Below are positions 11,481 through 21,893 of a stretch of DNA of 64,000 bases, piece after piece (position 1 is the stretch's first letter; every line of letters starts with the position of its first letter). The position numbers and the translations under genes are program-made. Origin of the DNA: Steroidobacteraceae bacterium (GTDB lineage: Bacteria; Pseudomonadota; Gammaproteobacteria; Steroidobacterales; Steroidobacteraceae); assembly GCA_027531255.1 (NCBI GenBank), contig JAPZRU010000007.1:310001-374000 (forward strand). Reading direction: 5' to 3'. The notes under the pieces were generated by a model. It did not search any database. It had not been told where the DNA came from and saw nothing but the letters and a program-made list of their open reading frames with translations.

Positions 11481-14400
11481 TCACTCGCGCTTCGCGGCGT
11501 CCTCCAGCACCAGCACCTCCGACTCCGCCGTCGCCGCGCCGTTGTTCGTCTGCGGATCGCGCGGCGCGTTCGTGAACAGCAGCACGCCGCGGTCGCCGGC
11601 GTTCGCGAACGGCTGCGGCGAGCGCGTCACGCGCAGGCGGCCGGTCGCGAGGCCCGGCGTGTCGTCGCCCGCGATCGCGTAGCGCTCGCCGAAAGGCACG
11701 ACGTCCCACGGGCCGAGGATCGTGCCCGGTCCCTTGAAGGCGAAGTCCTGCGCCTCCGCCGTGATCCGCAGGCGCTGGCGGCCGGGCGCGTCGGGCCCGA
11801 GGCCGAGCTGCTCGCCGCAGACGAGGAGCGCGACGTTCGCGGCATGGGTCGGGTGCGTCGCGAAGAAGCGCGCGTTCGCGATGCCCGTGCCCAGGTCTTC
11901 CGCCCAGACGACCTGGCGTCCGTCGGTCAACGCGTCCTGCGAGAAGTCGCGGTGGTACACCGCGTAGTCGGGACCGTCGGCGCTCGCGGGATCGACGTCG
12001 ACGTAGACGACGTTCGTGACCGCCGTCGGCAGCGCGTAGCGCCGCCAGTTCGCCACGCCGAACTCCATGGCGAAACCGGCGCTGCAGTCGCTCGTCGCGA
12101 AGCTGGTCACGCCGACTGCACGCAGGCTCGGCCCGGGCGACTGGCGACCGCGCTCGCCGCGCGGCCGTTCGGGGCCCGTGCCGAGCAGGGAGTACGCCGC
12201 GTACTGCGCGGTGCCGAGGCCCGCGTTCCGCAGTTCGACCGTCGCGGTGCCGTCCGCGGCGAACTCGAGCGCGGTCCGCGACGGCGTCACGTTGGCGGCG
12301 CGCCGCGGCAGCACGTGCCACGGCAGGTGCCACCGCGCGCCGTCGCGCGTGCGGAACTCGAGCCGACCGTCGTACTCCATCGCGGTGAGCCGCGCGGGCT
12401 CGTCGCCGAAGCGGCCCGCGTTCATCGCGTTGTCGCCGAGCCAGCGCGCGTGGATCCGCAGCTCGACCGGAATCGTCACCGTGGACCGCGGCGGCACGGT
12501 CACCGTCGGCGGCACTTCGAGACGGACGGCCGCGCGCCGCAGGTAGTCCGCGGTGCCGCGCTCGGTCGCGATCGCGCTCACGTCGAACGTGAGCGCGCTG
12601 GTCCCGAGATTCTCGATCGCGACGCGCCGGCGGAGCGCGGTCTCCTCCTGCCACGCGTCCACGAGGCCGAAGCCGAGTGCGCCGCCGCCCGGCGCGGCCT
12701 CGTCCCAGATGCGCACCGGTGCCACGAGCGCACGCGCGACGTCGAGTTCGCCGCCGCCGATGCGGCTGACCGGCGCGATCGCGTCGGGCAGCAGGCTGCC
12801 CGCGAGGCTCGCGGCCCACAGCTGCGGGTTGGCGGCGTTCACGAGCAGCTGCTTGATCTGCAGCGGCCCGAGGCCGGGACGCGCTTCCTTCAGCAGCGCC
12901 GCGGCGCCGGCGACCAGCGGCGCGGAACCGGAGGTGCCGGCGAACGGGCCGCTGCGGTTCCCGGTGCCCGAGTACGCCGACACCGACGCGCCCGGCGCGA
13001 CGAGATCCGGCTTCGGCACCGCGTCCTCGAAGCCCGGCCCGCGCGAGGACGCCGGCGCGACCGTCGCGACCACGGGCAGCGTCCGCGACGGCGCGAACAT
13101 CACGGTGGCGCCGCCGCGGATCTCGTCGGCGTCGGCCCGCGAGATCGCGTAGGTCGGAATCGTGACCGTGCCGCCGCCGGAGGAGAACGCGAACGGCGCC
13201 GTACGGTCCACGAAGCCGATCAGCGCGATCCGCGCCCCGGCCGCCGAGAGATTGGCGGCCTTCACGCTGACCGGGCATTCGCCGCGATCGACGAGCACGA
13301 TGCGCCGGCGGATCGCCGCGCGCTCGGCGCTCGAGAACGGCGTGCAGCCGAGCGGGTTCGAAGCGGGGTAGTAGACGCGTTCGCGGATGCGCTCGCGCAG
13401 CCGCGGCGCCCAGGGCTGCGGGATCGCGCCGCGGTTGGGCGGCGAGCCGCGGTGGATCCGCATCAGCGCGACCGTCTCGCGCGGCATCGCCGTCTGGCCG
13501 ACCGACAGCGCGGTGGCCGCGCTGCCGGGCGCGTTCGTGACGAACGGCTTGTCGCCGCTGTTGCCGCTGGCCGCGACGGTGAGCACGCCGAGGCGCGTCG
13601 CCCCGTCCACCGCCGCCGAGAGGTCGTCGTCGAAGGCCTGGCCGTAGGGGTCGCCGAGCGACAGGTTGACGATGTCCACGCGGTCCGACGTGTCCCCGTC
13701 GCCGTTCGGATCGAGCGCGAAATCGAAGGCCAGCATCAGCGCTTCGCCGTCGCAGGCCTTCGAGTAGGCGGAGCAGGCCTTGATGGCGACCAGTTCGACG
13801 TCCGGTGCGACGCCGTTGCGCCCGCCGAGGATGTCGGCGACGTGCGTGCCGTGGCCGCCGTCGCAGGTGCGCGCGGGCGTCGTGCTGGGGCAGTAGCCCT
13901 GCGTCTCGACGCCCGGCGCGGCGATCGGATCCTCGTCGGCGCTGCGCGCGGGCGAGTTCGGTCCGCCCGTCCACGCCTCGCCGACGAAGTCCCAGCCCGC
14001 CACCACCTTCGCGGTCGGGAACAGGCCGTCGCGCCGGGTCGTGCGCACGTCCGTCGGGCCGGTGCCGTAGGCGGCGCGCCAGGCCTCCACCGTGCCCGGA
14101 CCGCCGAACGCGCGGTGCGTGTAGTCGAGACCCGAGTCGATCACGGCGACGCGCACCCCCCGACCCGTGTAGCCGAGCTGCTGGACCGTGCGTGCGCCGA
14201 CGTAGGGCACCGAGTCCGCCAGTGCGCGTTCGTAGTCCACTACGCGCGACAGGCTCGCGACGCGGACGTCGCGAGCCAGGGCCGGCAGGTGCTTCGCGTC
14301 GACTTCCAGGAACACGGCGTTCAGCGCGAGCTGCACGGCCCCCGTGACGCGCGCGCCGGGCGCGGCGACCAGGATCGGGCGGATCGCCGCGGCCTGCGCC

Positions 14401-14672
14401 GTGCGCACGGCCTCGCGCGAGGGTGCACCTTCGGCCAGCGAGGGCGAGGACAGCCGCAGCAGCACGCGCTGCCGGCCGGTCGCGACGGCGAGCGCCGGAT
14501 CGATTCGCGCATGGCGGGCGAGACGCGCGGTCAGCGGCTGCTCGAGCGCCAGTGCCGCCCGCTCCGGCGGCAGCGGCCGCGCGGCGACCGTGCCGGCCAG
14601 CAGCGTGGTCGCGAGCCCCGCGAGCAGCGCGAGGCCGCGGGCCGCCGCGGTCGACCGAGTTCTTCCCATCAT
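11481..14672 (-). CDS. Secreted subtilisin-like serine protease (S8) with PA-type insert
   Basis: 1063 residues. Start at tandem ATG codons (14672/14669), with GGGGAG 5 bp upstream. An N-terminal signal peptide (Arg-rich, then LALLAGLATTLLAG, cleavage near VAARP) sends it out of the cytoplasm. A short inhibitor-like prodomain precedes the catalytic domain: Asp179 in AVIDSGLDYTH, His274 in GGHGTHVADI and Ser581 in AGTSGSAPLVAG (GTSGSAP rather than the common GTSMAAP). Between His and Ser is a PA-like insert (VLVDRGECPVSVKAANLSAAGA). About 400 residues of beta-rich C-terminal sequence follow. Several cysteines suggest disulfides. Extracellular protein turnover is the likely role. Confidence 0.9.
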   Translation of the reverse strand: MMGRTRSTAAARGLALLAGLATTLLAGTVAARPLPPERAALALEQPLTARLARHARIDPALAVATGRQRVLLRLSSPSLAEGAPSREAVRTAQAAAIRPILVAAPGARVTGAVQLALNAVFLEVDAKHLPALARDVRVASLSRVVDYERALADSVPYVGARTVQQLGYTGRGVRVAVIDSGLDYTHRAFGGPGTVEAWRAAYGTGPTDVRTTRRDGLFPTAKVVAGWDFVGEAWTGGPNSPARSADEDPIAAPGVETQGYCPSTTPARTCDGGHGTHVADILGGRNGVAPDVELVAIKACSAYSKACDGEALMLAFDFALDPNGDGDTSDRVDIVNLSLGDPYGQAFDDDLSAAVDGATRLGVLTVAASGNSGDKPFVTNAPGSAATALSVGQTAMPRETVALMRIHRGSPPNRGAIPQPWAPRLRERIRERVYYPASNPLGCTPFSSAERAAIRRRIVLVDRGECPVSVKAANLSAAGARIALIGFVDRTAPFAFSSGGGTVTIPTYAISRADADEIRGGATVMFAPSRTLPVVATVAPASSRGPGFEDAVPKPDLVAPGASVSAYSGTGNRSGPFAGTSGSAPLVAGAAALLKEARPGLGPLQIKQLLVNAANPQLWAASLAGSLLPDAIAPVSRIGGGELDVARALVAPVRIWDEAAPGGGALGFGLVDAWQEETALRRRVAIENLGTSALTFDVSAIATERGTADYLRRAAVRLEVPPTVTVPPRSTVTIPVELRIHARWLGDNAMNAGRFGDEPARLTAMEYDGRLEFRTRDGARWHLPWHVLPRRAANVTPSRTALEFAADGTATVELRNAGLGTAQYAAYSLLGTGPERPRGERGRQSPGPSLRAVGVTSFATSDCSAGFAMEFGVANWRRYALPTAVTNVVYVDVDPASADGPDYAVYHRDFSQDALTDGRQVVWAEDLGTGIANARFFATHPTHAANVALLVCGEQLGLGPDAPGRQRLRITAEAQDFAFKGPGTILGPWDVVPFGERYAIAGDDTPGLATGRLRVTRSPQPFANAGDRGVLLFTNAPRDPQTNNGAATAESEVLVLEDAAKRE

Positions 14673-14895
14673 GGCGGCTCCCCGTCGTCGACCGGTCTGC
14701 GCCGGCCGCAACCGTCCTGGACGTCGAGGCGGGCTGACCTTCGTCAGGGCACCCCCCGATTCCAGCAGCGGTCGTCGCTGCGGCAAAAGCCTAGCTCATT
14801 ATGGTGAAACAAGAGAGGTGGACGGGCCCGGAGCGCCCCGCGAGCGGTCACGGGGGGCGGCCGTTCGGCCCGATCGGGGGACGCCCGCCGCCGGG

Positions 14896-15816
14896 TCAGG
14901 ACGACAGTTCCGTCAACCAGTCCCGGGGACGCAGGTAGTCGCTGTAGAGCCGCGCCTCGGGCGTACCGGGCTCCGGCGTCCAGTCGTACTCCCACCTCAC
15001 GAGCGGCGGCAGCGACATCAGGATCGACTCCGTGCGCCCACCGCTCTGCAGGCCGAACAGCGTGCCGCGGTCGAACACGAGGTTGAACTCGACGTAGCGG
15101 CCGCGGCGGTAGAGCTGGAAGTTGCGCTCGCGCTCGCCGAACGGCGTGTCGCGCCGGCGCTCCGCGATCGGCAGCCAGGCGTCGAGGAACGCATCGCCCA
15201 CCGCGCGCTGGAACGCGAAGCTGCGCTCGAAGCCCCACTCGTTCAGGTCGTCGAAGAACAGGCCGCCGACGCCGCGCGTCTCCCCGCGGTGCTTGAGATA
15301 GAAATAGCGGTCGCACCAGTCCTTGTACTTCGCGTAGACGCCGTCGCCGAACGGCTCGCAGGTGGCGCGCGAGACCTCGTGCCACGCCTTCACGTCGGCG
15401 TCGAACGGATAGTAGGGCGTCAGGTCGAAGCCGCCGCCGAACCACCACACCGGTGCGTGGCCCGCCTTCTCCGCGATGAAGAAGCGCACGTTCATGTGCG
15501 TCGTCGGCACGTACGGGTTGTGCGGGTGGAACACGAGCGAGACGCCCATCGCCTCGAACGAGGCGCCCGCGAGTTCGGGACGCTGCTGCGTCGCGGACGG
15601 CGGCAGCCCTTCGCCCATCACGTGCGAGAAGCCGACGCCGCCCTGTTCCAGCAGCCGGCCGTTGCGCAGCACGCGGCTCTCGCCGCCGCCGCCCCCGGGC
15701 CGCTCCCACGCGTCGCGCCTGAAGGCTGCGCCGCCGTCGACCTGCTCGACGCGGCTCGTGATGCGGTGCTGCAGGCCCTTCAGGTACTCGAGTACGGCGC
15801 GCTTGTCGGGGAGCAT
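14896..15816 (-). CDS. hemF: Oxygen-dependent coproporphyrinogen-III oxidase
   Basis: Oxidatively decarboxylates coproporphyrinogen III to protoporphyrinogen IX with O2. The 306-residue product has the family blocks [55 protein letters not shown], the [17 protein letters not shown] signature and [13 protein letters not shown] near the end. The start lies only 4 bp after the topA stop, so the two are probably one transcript. Presence of HemF implies heme synthesis under aerobic conditions. Confidence 0.95.
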   Translation of the reverse strand: MLPDKRAVLEYLKGLQHRITSRVEQVDGGAAFRRDAWERPGGGGGESRVLRNGRLLEQGGVGFSHVMGEGLPPSATQQRPELAGASFEAMGVSLVFHPHNPYVPTTHMNVRFFIAEKAGHAPVWWFGGGFDLTPYYPFDADVKAWHEVSRATCEPFGDGVYAKYKDWCDRYFYLKHRGETRGVGGLFFDDLNEWGFERSFAFQRAVGDAFLDAWLPIAERRRDTPFGERERNFQLYRRGRYVEFNLVFDRGTLFGLQSGGRTESILMSLPPLVRWEYDWTPEPGTPEARLYSDYLRPRDWLTELSS

Positions 15817-15820
15817 GGCG

Positions 15821-18451
15821 TCAACCTGCGTTCTTCTTCGCGGACCTGGTCGGCGTCCGCTTCGCCGTCGGCTCCTTGGCCGTCGGCCTGGCGGCCTTCT
15901 TCGGTGCCGCGGCCTTCGCCGCCGCCCGCGTCGGCGCGGCGCCTGCGACGGCCGCCGCGCTCTTCTTCGCCGTCTTCCGCGGCGCCTTCAGCGCGGCCGC
16001 GGCCGTCGTCGTGCCGGCCTCGGCCGTCGCCGCGCCGGCCGCCGGCGCGGCCGTCTTCTTCCGCCCGAAACGGTTCGCCCCGCGCGGCGGCGCGACCGCC
16101 AGCAGCGCCCGGCACTCCTCGAGCGAGAGGCTGCCGGGCTCGCGATCCTTGGGGATCTTCGCGTTGCGCTTGCCGTCGGTGATGTAGGGCCCGAAGCGGC
16201 CCTTCAGCACCTGCACGCCGTCGACGCCGTAGTCGCGGATCGTGCGCTCCGCGTCCGCGCGCTTCTTCTCCTCGATGACCTCGAGCGCGCGCGGGAAGTC
16301 GAGCGTGTACGGGTCGTCGATCTTGAGCGAGACGAACTTGTCGCCGACCTTGATGTACGGCCCGAAACGGCCGACGCCGACGCTGACCTTCTCGCCGGTG
16401 GGCAGCTGCCCGAGCGCACGCGGCAGTTCGAAGAGCTGCAGTGCCTCCTCCAGCGTGATGGTGTCCATCTTCTGGTGCGGACGCAGCCCGGCGAACTTCG
16501 GCTTGTCGTCGTCGTCCTTGGTGCCGAGCTGCGCGAACGGGCCGTACTGGCCGACGCGCACGGACACCGGGCGGCCGCTCTTCGGGTCGGTGCCGAGGAG
16601 GCGCGCCTGCGCCACTTCCTCGCGCGAGACGCTGGTCTCGACGTGCTTCACGCGGTCGATGAACGGATGCCAGAACTCGCGCATGACCGGCACCCAGTCC
16701 TTGTCCCCGCGCGAGATCCCGTCGAGGTCCTCCTCGAGCCGCGCGGTGAAGTCGTAGTCCACGTAGCTCGGGAAGAACTTCACGAGGAAGTCGATCACGA
16801 TGCGCGCCGTGTCGGTCGGCACGAAGTTGCGCTTGTCCGCCTCGACGTACTTGCGAAAGCGCAGCGTCTCGATGATCGAGGCGTACGTGGACGGGCGCCC
16901 GATGCCGCGCTCTTCCAGCGCCTTCACGAGGCTCGCTTCCGTGTAGCGCGGCGGCGGCTGAGTGAAGTGCTGCTCGGGCAGCACGGCGGTGAGCGCCGGA
17001 CGATCGCCGGGCTCGAGCGGCGGCAGCCGGCCCCCTTCGCCGTCGGCGGCCGGCTCCTCGTCGTCCGCGGCGTCCACGTTGTAGACCGCGAGATAGCCCG
17101 GGTCCTTCAGCACCGAGCCCGAGGCGCGCAGCACCGCGGGCGCGCCGGCGGCGGCGGCCGTCGCGCCACGGCCGTCGGCACGTGCGCCGCCGGCGGCGGC
17201 ACCGCCGGGCAGCAGCGTCGCGGTGGTCTGCTCGTACAGTGCGTTCGGCATCTGCGAGGCGACCGTGCGCTGCCAGATCAGCTGGTACAGCCGCCACTGG
17301 TCCTCGTCGATGCGGCCGCGCAGCTGCTCGGGCGTGATCGACACGTTGGTCGGGCGGATCGCCTCGTGCGCTTCCTGAGCGTTCGCCTGCTTGTTCGCGT
17401 AGGAGCGCGGCTGCGGCGGCACGTTGCGCGCGCCGTAGGTGCGCCCGATGAACTCGCGGATCTGGCCGATCGCCTCGGCCGCCAGCGAGGTCGAGTCGGT
17501 ACGCATGTAGGTGATGAGCCCGACCGGGCCCTCGCCGAAGTCCACGCCCTCGTACAGCCGCTGCGCGGTCTGCATCGTGCGCCGCGCGGTGAAGCCGAGG
17601 CGGTTCGCGGCCGCCTGCTGCAGCGTGGAGGTGCGGAACGGAGCCTGCGGGCTGCGCGAGCGCGGCTTCTTCTCGACGTTCGCGACCGCGAGCTGGCCCG
17701 CGCACAGCTCCTTCAGCCGCTGCTCGATCGCGCGCGCGCGCGACTCGGTGGTGATGCTGAAGCGCGAGTTGCCGACGTCGGCCTCGATCTTCTCGCCCTC
17801 GAACTCGACGAGGCGCGCGCGGAACGGCTGGCCGTCCTTCGCCGCGGCGACCTCGAGGGTCCAGTACTCCTGGCTGACGAAGGCCCTGATCTCGGCCTCG
17901 CGGTCGCAGATCAGCCGCAGCGCGACCGACTGCACGCGGCCCGCGGACAGCCCCGGCATGATCTTCTTCCAGAGCAGCGGCGAGAGGTTGAAGCCGACGA
18001 GGTAGTCGAGCGCGCGGCGCGCCTGCTGCGCGTCGACGAGCTCGCGCGACAGCCGCTCCGGGTTCGCGATCGCGTTCTGGATCTCGTTCTTGGTGATCTC
18101 GAAGAACTTGGCGCGGTGCACGGCCTTGCCGTCGAGCACGCCGCGCTCCTTCAGGATCTCGTGGAGGTGCCACGAGATCGCCTCGCCCTCGCGGTCCGGG
18201 TCGGTCGCGAGGTAGAGCGACTTCGCCTTGCGCGCCGCGCGCTCGATCGCGTCGACGTGACGGTCCTTGTTCTTCTCCTGGATGATCTCGTACTTCATCG
18301 CGAAGTCGCGGTCGGGGTCGACCGCGCCTTCCTTCGCGACGAGGTCGCGCACGTGGCCGTACGACGCGAGAACCTCGAAATCCTTGCCGAGGTACTTCTT
18401 GATCGTCTTGGCCTTCGCGGGCGACTCGACGATGACTAGGTTGCTGCTCAT
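15821..18451 (-). CDS. topA: DNA topoisomerase I (type IA), without zinc-ribbon tail
   Basis: Relaxes negatively supercoiled DNA by single-strand passage. The 876-residue product begins with the TOPRIM domain ([17 protein letters not shown], then [12 protein letters not shown] with the Mg-binding acidic residues) and has the active-site Tyr315 in [14 protein letters not shown]. The C-terminus has at least three Topo_C_Rpt-type motifs ([34 protein letters not shown]) and then a long Ala/Lys tail. The Cys4 zinc ribbons of E. coli TopA are absent. An Ala/Gly/Asp-rich insert lies in the middle of the protein. The ATG at 18451 begins the conserved fold. Confidence 0.95.
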   Translation of the reverse strand: MSSNLVIVESPAKAKTIKKYLGKDFEVLASYGHVRDLVAKEGAVDPDRDFAMKYEIIQEKNKDRHVDAIERAARKAKSLYLATDPDREGEAISWHLHEILKERGVLDGKAVHRAKFFEITKNEIQNAIANPERLSRELVDAQQARRALDYLVGFNLSPLLWKKIMPGLSAGRVQSVALRLICDREAEIRAFVSQEYWTLEVAAAKDGQPFRARLVEFEGEKIEADVGNSRFSITTESRARAIEQRLKELCAGQLAVANVEKKPRSRSPQAPFRTSTLQQAAANRLGFTARRTMQTAQRLYEGVDFGEGPVGLITYMRTDSTSLAAEAIGQIREFIGRTYGARNVPPQPRSYANKQANAQEAHEAIRPTNVSITPEQLRGRIDEDQWRLYQLIWQRTVASQMPNALYEQTTATLLPGGAAAGGARADGRGATAAAAGAPAVLRASGSVLKDPGYLAVYNVDAADDEEPAADGEGGRLPPLEPGDRPALTAVLPEQHFTQPPPRYTEASLVKALEERGIGRPSTYASIIETLRFRKYVEADKRNFVPTDTARIVIDFLVKFFPSYVDYDFTARLEEDLDGISRGDKDWVPVMREFWHPFIDRVKHVETSVSREEVAQARLLGTDPKSGRPVSVRVGQYGPFAQLGTKDDDDKPKFAGLRPHQKMDTITLEEALQLFELPRALGQLPTGEKVSVGVGRFGPYIKVGDKFVSLKIDDPYTLDFPRALEVIEEKKRADAERTIRDYGVDGVQVLKGRFGPYITDGKRNAKIPKDREPGSLSLEECRALLAVAPPRGANRFGRKKTAAPAAGAATAEAGTTTAAAALKAPRKTAKKSAAAVAGAAPTRAAAKAAAPKKAARPTAKEPTAKRTPTRSAKKNAG

Positions 18452-18598
18452 TACTTCGATCGTGTCCGTCGTGTGGCGGCGCACGCTCCCCGGAGGGGGC
18501 GGCGCGGCGTGTTCCTGCGGTCCCGGCCGTGCATCATTCGGGGCGTGCGCGGCCGAGCGCAAGTCCGCCCGCCGAAATTGACGATTTCGCGGCCCCAT

Positions 18599-18630
18599 AA
18601 AAAACCAAGCCGCGGACCCGTGCCGCGGCT
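18599..18630 (-). terminator. Rho-independent terminator downstream of smg
   Basis: On the minus strand an 8-bp GC stem, AGCCGCGG / CCGCGGCT with a 7-nt loop (18630-18608), is followed by TTGG and six T residues (18604-18599). It sits 58 bp after the smg stop and upstream of topA, so it closes the LysM-dprA-smg run and separates it from topA-hemF. Confidence 0.85.
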
Positions 18631-18687
18631 GCCGAACTGCTGTCATCCTGCTGCGAGCGCGCCCCGCGGGGCGGAGGCTCGCGGCGC

Positions 18688-19158
18688 TCAGTGGAGGGCG
18701 CCGGACTGCCCCTCGAAGACGAGGTCCTCCATCCGCTGGTAGGCCTGCTCCTGCCCGGGCTGGCTGAAGAGCACCATCAGCACCACCCACTTCACCTGCT
18801 CGATGTCGGTTTCCTCGGCCTCGAGCGCGAGCAGTCGGTCGATCACCAGTTCGCGCTGCTGGGTCGTGAGAATGCCGATGTTCTCGAGATGCAGCAGGTA
18901 GCCGCGCACTTCGACGCCGAGTCGCTCCTGTTCGTAGCCGCTGAACACCCGGAACGAGCGCGCCTCCGCATCGCCGACCGGCGCCGACTCCGCGGCGAGG
19001 CCCTCGAGCCACTCGAGCGCGCGGTCGATGCCGCTCTCGGCGAAGCCCGCGCTCTCCAGTTCGTCGCGCAGGTGGTCCCGACTCGGCTGCGGCTCGTCCT
19101 CGGTGTCGAGATAGTTCTCGAACAGGTAGATGAGGATGTCGAGCACGCTGTCGTTCAT
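18688..19158 (-). CDS. smg: Smg family protein (DUF494)
   Basis: 156 residues of the Smg/DUF494 family, whose gene typically follows dprA in Gammaproteobacteria, as here. The conserved start NDSVLDILIYLFENYLD and the C-terminal VKWVVLMVLFSQPGQEQAY are present; the protein is acidic and helical with no membrane segment. The ATG at 19158 is preferred because it aligns with family N-termini and has AAGGA 4 bp upstream. An ATG at 19170 would overlap the dprA stop (ATGA) and add MKDP. Molecular function is not established. Confidence 0.88.
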   Translation of the reverse strand: MNDSVLDILIYLFENYLDTEDEPQPSRDHLRDELESAGFAESGIDRALEWLEGLAAESAPVGDAEARSFRVFSGYEQERLGVEVRGYLLHLENIGILTTQQRELVIDRLLALEAEETDIEQVKWVVLMVLFSQPGQEQAYQRMEDLVFEGQSGALH

Positions 19159-19166
19159 CGGATCCT

Positions 19167-20363
19167 TCATGGCGACGCGCCCCCTCGATTCACGCGTCCT
19201 TGGGCGAGGCTCTCCGTGAACCCTGCGTCGAGGGCGTCGGGGCCTGCGGTGAGAGCGCGGCAGAACCGGCCGGCGCGGGGTTCGACCCGACCCTGCAGTT
19301 CGAGGATCAGGAGCATCGAGCTGACGGCCTGGGCGGCGAGGCCCGTGCGATCGGCCAAGGTATCGACGTCCGCGGGTTCGAAACCGAGCGCATCTAACAG
19401 CATTTCGTATTGCTTGTCCAACCGCGGGCGCGTTATGCCCGTAGCGCGAGCAGTGTCATCCGGCGCCGGCCGCGCGTCGGTGCGCACCGCCTCGAGCGGC
19501 GAACGCGCGAGTTCCTCGACGACCTCCGCGGCGCTCTCGACGAGCCGCGCGCCCTGTCTCAGGAGGGCGTGGCAGCCGCGCGCCACGGGATTCAGCACGG
19601 AACCCGGCACCGCGTACACCTCGCGCCCCTGCTCGCCGGCGAGACGGGCGGTGATCAGCGAGCCCGACCGGCTCGCGGCCTCGACCACCAGCGTGCCGAG
19701 CGCGAGCCCCGAGATGATGCGGTTCCGGCGCGGGAAGTTCGCGGGCCGCGCGCCCGCGTGCGGTGGAAACTCGCTGACCACCGCGCCCCGCGTTGCGATC
19801 TGCGCGGCCAGACCGGCGTGCGCGGCCGGATAGGGATTGGCGAGCCCCGTGCCGCAGACCGCGAGCGTCACGGCGCCGGGTGCGACGGACTCGAGCGCGC
19901 CGCGGTGAGCCTCGGCGTCGATCCCGGCGGCGAGCCCGCTGGCCACGACGTAGCCCGCGTCCGCGAACGCGCGCGACCAGCCGCGCGCGAGTTCGCGACC
20001 CGTCGGCGTCGGGCGGCGCGTGCCGACGACCGCGATCTGCGCGCGCGCGAGCGCGTCGACGCGGCCTTCCACCCACAGCGCGACGGGCGCGTCCGCGATC
20101 GACCGCAGCAGCGGCGGGTAGTCGGGATGCGTGCACGGCACCAGTCGGCGGGTCGCGCATGCGCCGAGCCAGGCGAGATCCGCGTCGACTTCGGCATGCG
20201 CCAGCGCCAGCCGGCGCGCGGCGTTCGCCGGCAGCAGTCGCTGCGCGTCCGCGATCACGGCGGCCGCGTGGCCGGCGGCCGCGAGCGGCTCGACGAGAGT
20301 GTCGGCGGTCAGTGCGGGGCAGCGCGCGAGCAGTGCCCAGGCGCGCAGGTCGATCGCATCCAT
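19167..20363 (-). CDS. dprA: DNA-processing protein DprA
   Basis: Binds incoming single-stranded DNA during natural transformation and loads RecA. The 398-residue product has an N-terminal helical region, the extended Rossmann fold with VVGTRRPTPTGRELARGW, SGLAAGIDAEAHRGAL, PRRNRIISGLALGTLVVEA and ITARLAGEQGREVYAVPGS, and a C-terminal winged-helix-like DML1 domain (LLDALGFEPADVDTLADRTGL). The ATG at 20363 has a strong AAGGA site. Presence of DprA suggests competence potential, although no other competence genes are in the window. Confidence 0.94.
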   Translation of the reverse strand: MDAIDLRAWALLARCPALTADTLVEPLAAAGHAAAVIADAQRLLPANAARRLALAHAEVDADLAWLGACATRRLVPCTHPDYPPLLRSIADAPVALWVEGRVDALARAQIAVVGTRRPTPTGRELARGWSRAFADAGYVVASGLAAGIDAEAHRGALESVAPGAVTLAVCGTGLANPYPAAHAGLAAQIATRGAVVSEFPPHAGARPANFPRRNRIISGLALGTLVVEAASRSGSLITARLAGEQGREVYAVPGSVLNPVARGCHALLRQGARLVESAAEVVEELARSPLEAVRTDARPAPDDTARATGITRPRLDKQYEMLLDALGFEPADVDTLADRTGLAAQAVSSMLLILELQGRVEPRAGRFCRALTAGPDALDAGFTESLAQGRVNRGGASP

Positions 20364-20381
20364 GCGTTCCTTCCGGGAGGC

Positions 20382-20404
20382 GCCGGGCGGTCGCGCCGCC
20401 CGGC
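20382..20404. other. Strong GC hairpin between the LysM gene and dprA
   Basis: Perfect 9-bp stem GCCGGGCGG (20382-20390) / CCGCCCGGC (20396-20404) with loop TCGCG, in the 84-bp spacer between two co-directional genes. There is no T-run. It could slow transcription or protect the upstream message, but no specific role is evident. Confidence 0.4.
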
Positions 20405-20447
20405 CTCGCGCCGCCGCCGTCCTGCGGCGACGCGTTCGCGGCGTGCT

Positions 20448-21581
20448 TCAGCGCACCGCGTCGGGATTCTTCACGGCGTCGCCGACGCGCATGACGTTCT
20501 CGGAGGAGACGACGAGCGCGTAGCTCATGCGGTCGAACGTGCGGAACACCATCATGTTGCCCGCATGCTCGTCCGGCAGCCGCACCCGCGAGGCGAACGG
20601 CCGCCTGAACTCGCGCGCCCAGCCGGTGGCCGTGCCCTGGTCGCGCACCTTCTCGCCGCGGCTCCAGACCGACAGCACGTTGCCGGGCTGCAGGCCGTGC
20701 CGCGTGCCGCGGTTCAGCACGACGACCTGGTACTGGCCGATCATGGACACGCCGTCGGTGACCGCCATGATCCGGCCGTCCACCGGCTGCGACGGCGCGC
20801 TCGGCACGAAGTCGAGCGGCAAGTCGATGCCGTCCTTGACGAGGCGGTCGCCCTCGAGCGTCTCGCGGACGCTCTCGACGATCGTCAGCTTCGTGACCTT
20901 GCGGTCGCCCTCGCCGGCGGTCGCGGGTTCGACGCGCGCGATGCCCGCATAGACGCCCTGCCAGCCGAGCACGTCGCCGGTCTCCGGGTCCTTCAGGCGT
21001 TCGCCGAGGTGCACGACGTTGTAGCGCGTGCCCGGCTCCGCCTCGACGCGCTTGCCGTACACGACGTCGCCCATGCCGCCGATCACGCGGCCCTCGCGGT
21101 GCGCGACGACGTAGGGCAGCCGATTCGCCTCGTCCGCATCGAGCACGGTGGGCTTCGACATGAACGCCGCGACGATCTCGTAGGGAATCGGCGGGATCGA
21201 CTGGTCGAGCGGCGTGGTGCGCATCTGCGGGGTCAGCACGACAGTGTTGCCGCGCTCGACGCGGATCTGCGGACGGCCGTCCGCGCCGTACACGAGCCGC
21301 AGTACGTCCCCGGGGTAGATCAGGTGCGGATTCTCGATCTCGGGGTTGATGTACCAGATCTCTGGCCAGAACCACGGCTGGCTCAGGAACCGCGAGGAGA
21401 TGTCCCACAGGGTGTCGCCGCGGACCACCGTATAGGTGGACGGCGCATCCGGGGCGAGCGGTACGGACGGCGCGACCCGGGCCGAGCGGGCCGGCTCGGC
21501 CGGCTGCTGCGCGAGCGCGGCACCGTGGCCGAGCAGTGCGCCCACTACCGCGAAGCTGGCCAGATTCAGGAATCTATTCAT
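20448..21581 (-). CDS. Exported LysM-domain protein encoded next to dprA
   Basis: 377 residues. The signal peptide (1 to about 24, ending GHGAALAQQ) predicts export. A single LysM module follows at about 49-95 (YTVVRGDTLWDISSRFLSQPWFWPEIWYINPEI), indicating peptidoglycan binding. The remaining 280 residues form the conserved C-terminal part of the LysM proteins that sit beside dprA in many Gammaproteobacteria. The ATG at 21581 starts the signal peptide; an upstream in-frame start would precede it with a non-signal sequence. The gene is divergent from def. Confidence 0.85.
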   Translation of the reverse strand: MNRFLNLASFAVVGALLGHGAALAQQPAEPARSARVAPSVPLAPDAPSTYTVVRGDTLWDISSRFLSQPWFWPEIWYINPEIENPHLIYPGDVLRLVYGADGRPQIRVERGNTVVLTPQMRTTPLDQSIPPIPYEIVAAFMSKPTVLDADEANRLPYVVAHREGRVIGGMGDVVYGKRVEAEPGTRYNVVHLGERLKDPETGDVLGWQGVYAGIARVEPATAGEGDRKVTKLTIVESVRETLEGDRLVKDGIDLPLDFVPSAPSQPVDGRIMAVTDGVSMIGQYQVVVLNRGTRHGLQPGNVLSVWSRGEKVRDQGTATGWAREFRRPFASRVRLPDEHAGNMMVFRTFDRMSYALVVSSENVMRVGDAVKNPDAVR

Positions 21582-21893
21582 GGAGTTGCGGCTCCGCTGC
21601 CCGGTGCTGCCGGGGCCCCCGTGGTCGATGCTCTGGCGGGGCGGCAGACCCATATATAATCCGGAAGGTGGCCGGCCAGCCGGCCCCGCCCCGGATCTCG
21701 TCCGCCACGTTCCCGCCGCCGTTGGCGCCCCGTGTCACGATCGTCCGTTCCATTGTCGAAGCCTGGGTCGAAGCCTGGGTCGAAGCGTGGGTCGATGTCC
21801 GGACCGATCGGGACGCGGTGAGATTAAGTCCAATGGCTGCGAAACATTAGCAGCATTATTGCGCCGGATGCACGAATTGGCCGACTTAGAAAC
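21582..21893. promoter_or_regulatory. Divergent promoter region between the LysM gene and def
   Basis: 312 bp without a gene. It holds an AT-rich patch with a consensus-like TATAAT (21655-21660, plus strand; the minus strand reads ATTATATATG), a 12-bp tandem repeat (21756-21791) and a near-perfect inverted repeat AATGGCTGC / GCAGCATT (21832-21840 and 21850-21857) about 40 bp upstream of def. I could not match a convincing -35 box to either orientation, so the exact start sites remain open. Confidence 0.4.
21756..21791. repeat. Three tandem 12-bp repeats upstream of def
   Basis: TCGAAGCCTGGG at 21756-21767 and 21768-21779, then TCGAAGCGTGGG at 21780-21791, followed by a partial TCGATG. The array is too short and lacks spacers, so it is not CRISPR. 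It could be a variable-number repeat altering spacing in the def upstream region. Confidence 0.75.

Noticed and set aside
11844-14807. A 987-codon open frame on the plus strand opposite the subtilase
   Set aside because: Its product is Arg/Ala/Gly-rich without domains, while the opposite strand encodes a protease with catalytic triad and signal peptide.
14740-14895. A promoter with CATAAT near 14806 for the subtilase
   Set aside because: No -35 element at an acceptable distance could be found, so it was not listed.
21756-21791. A CRISPR array
   Set aside because: The three units are 12 bp, directly abutting, without spacers or cas genes.
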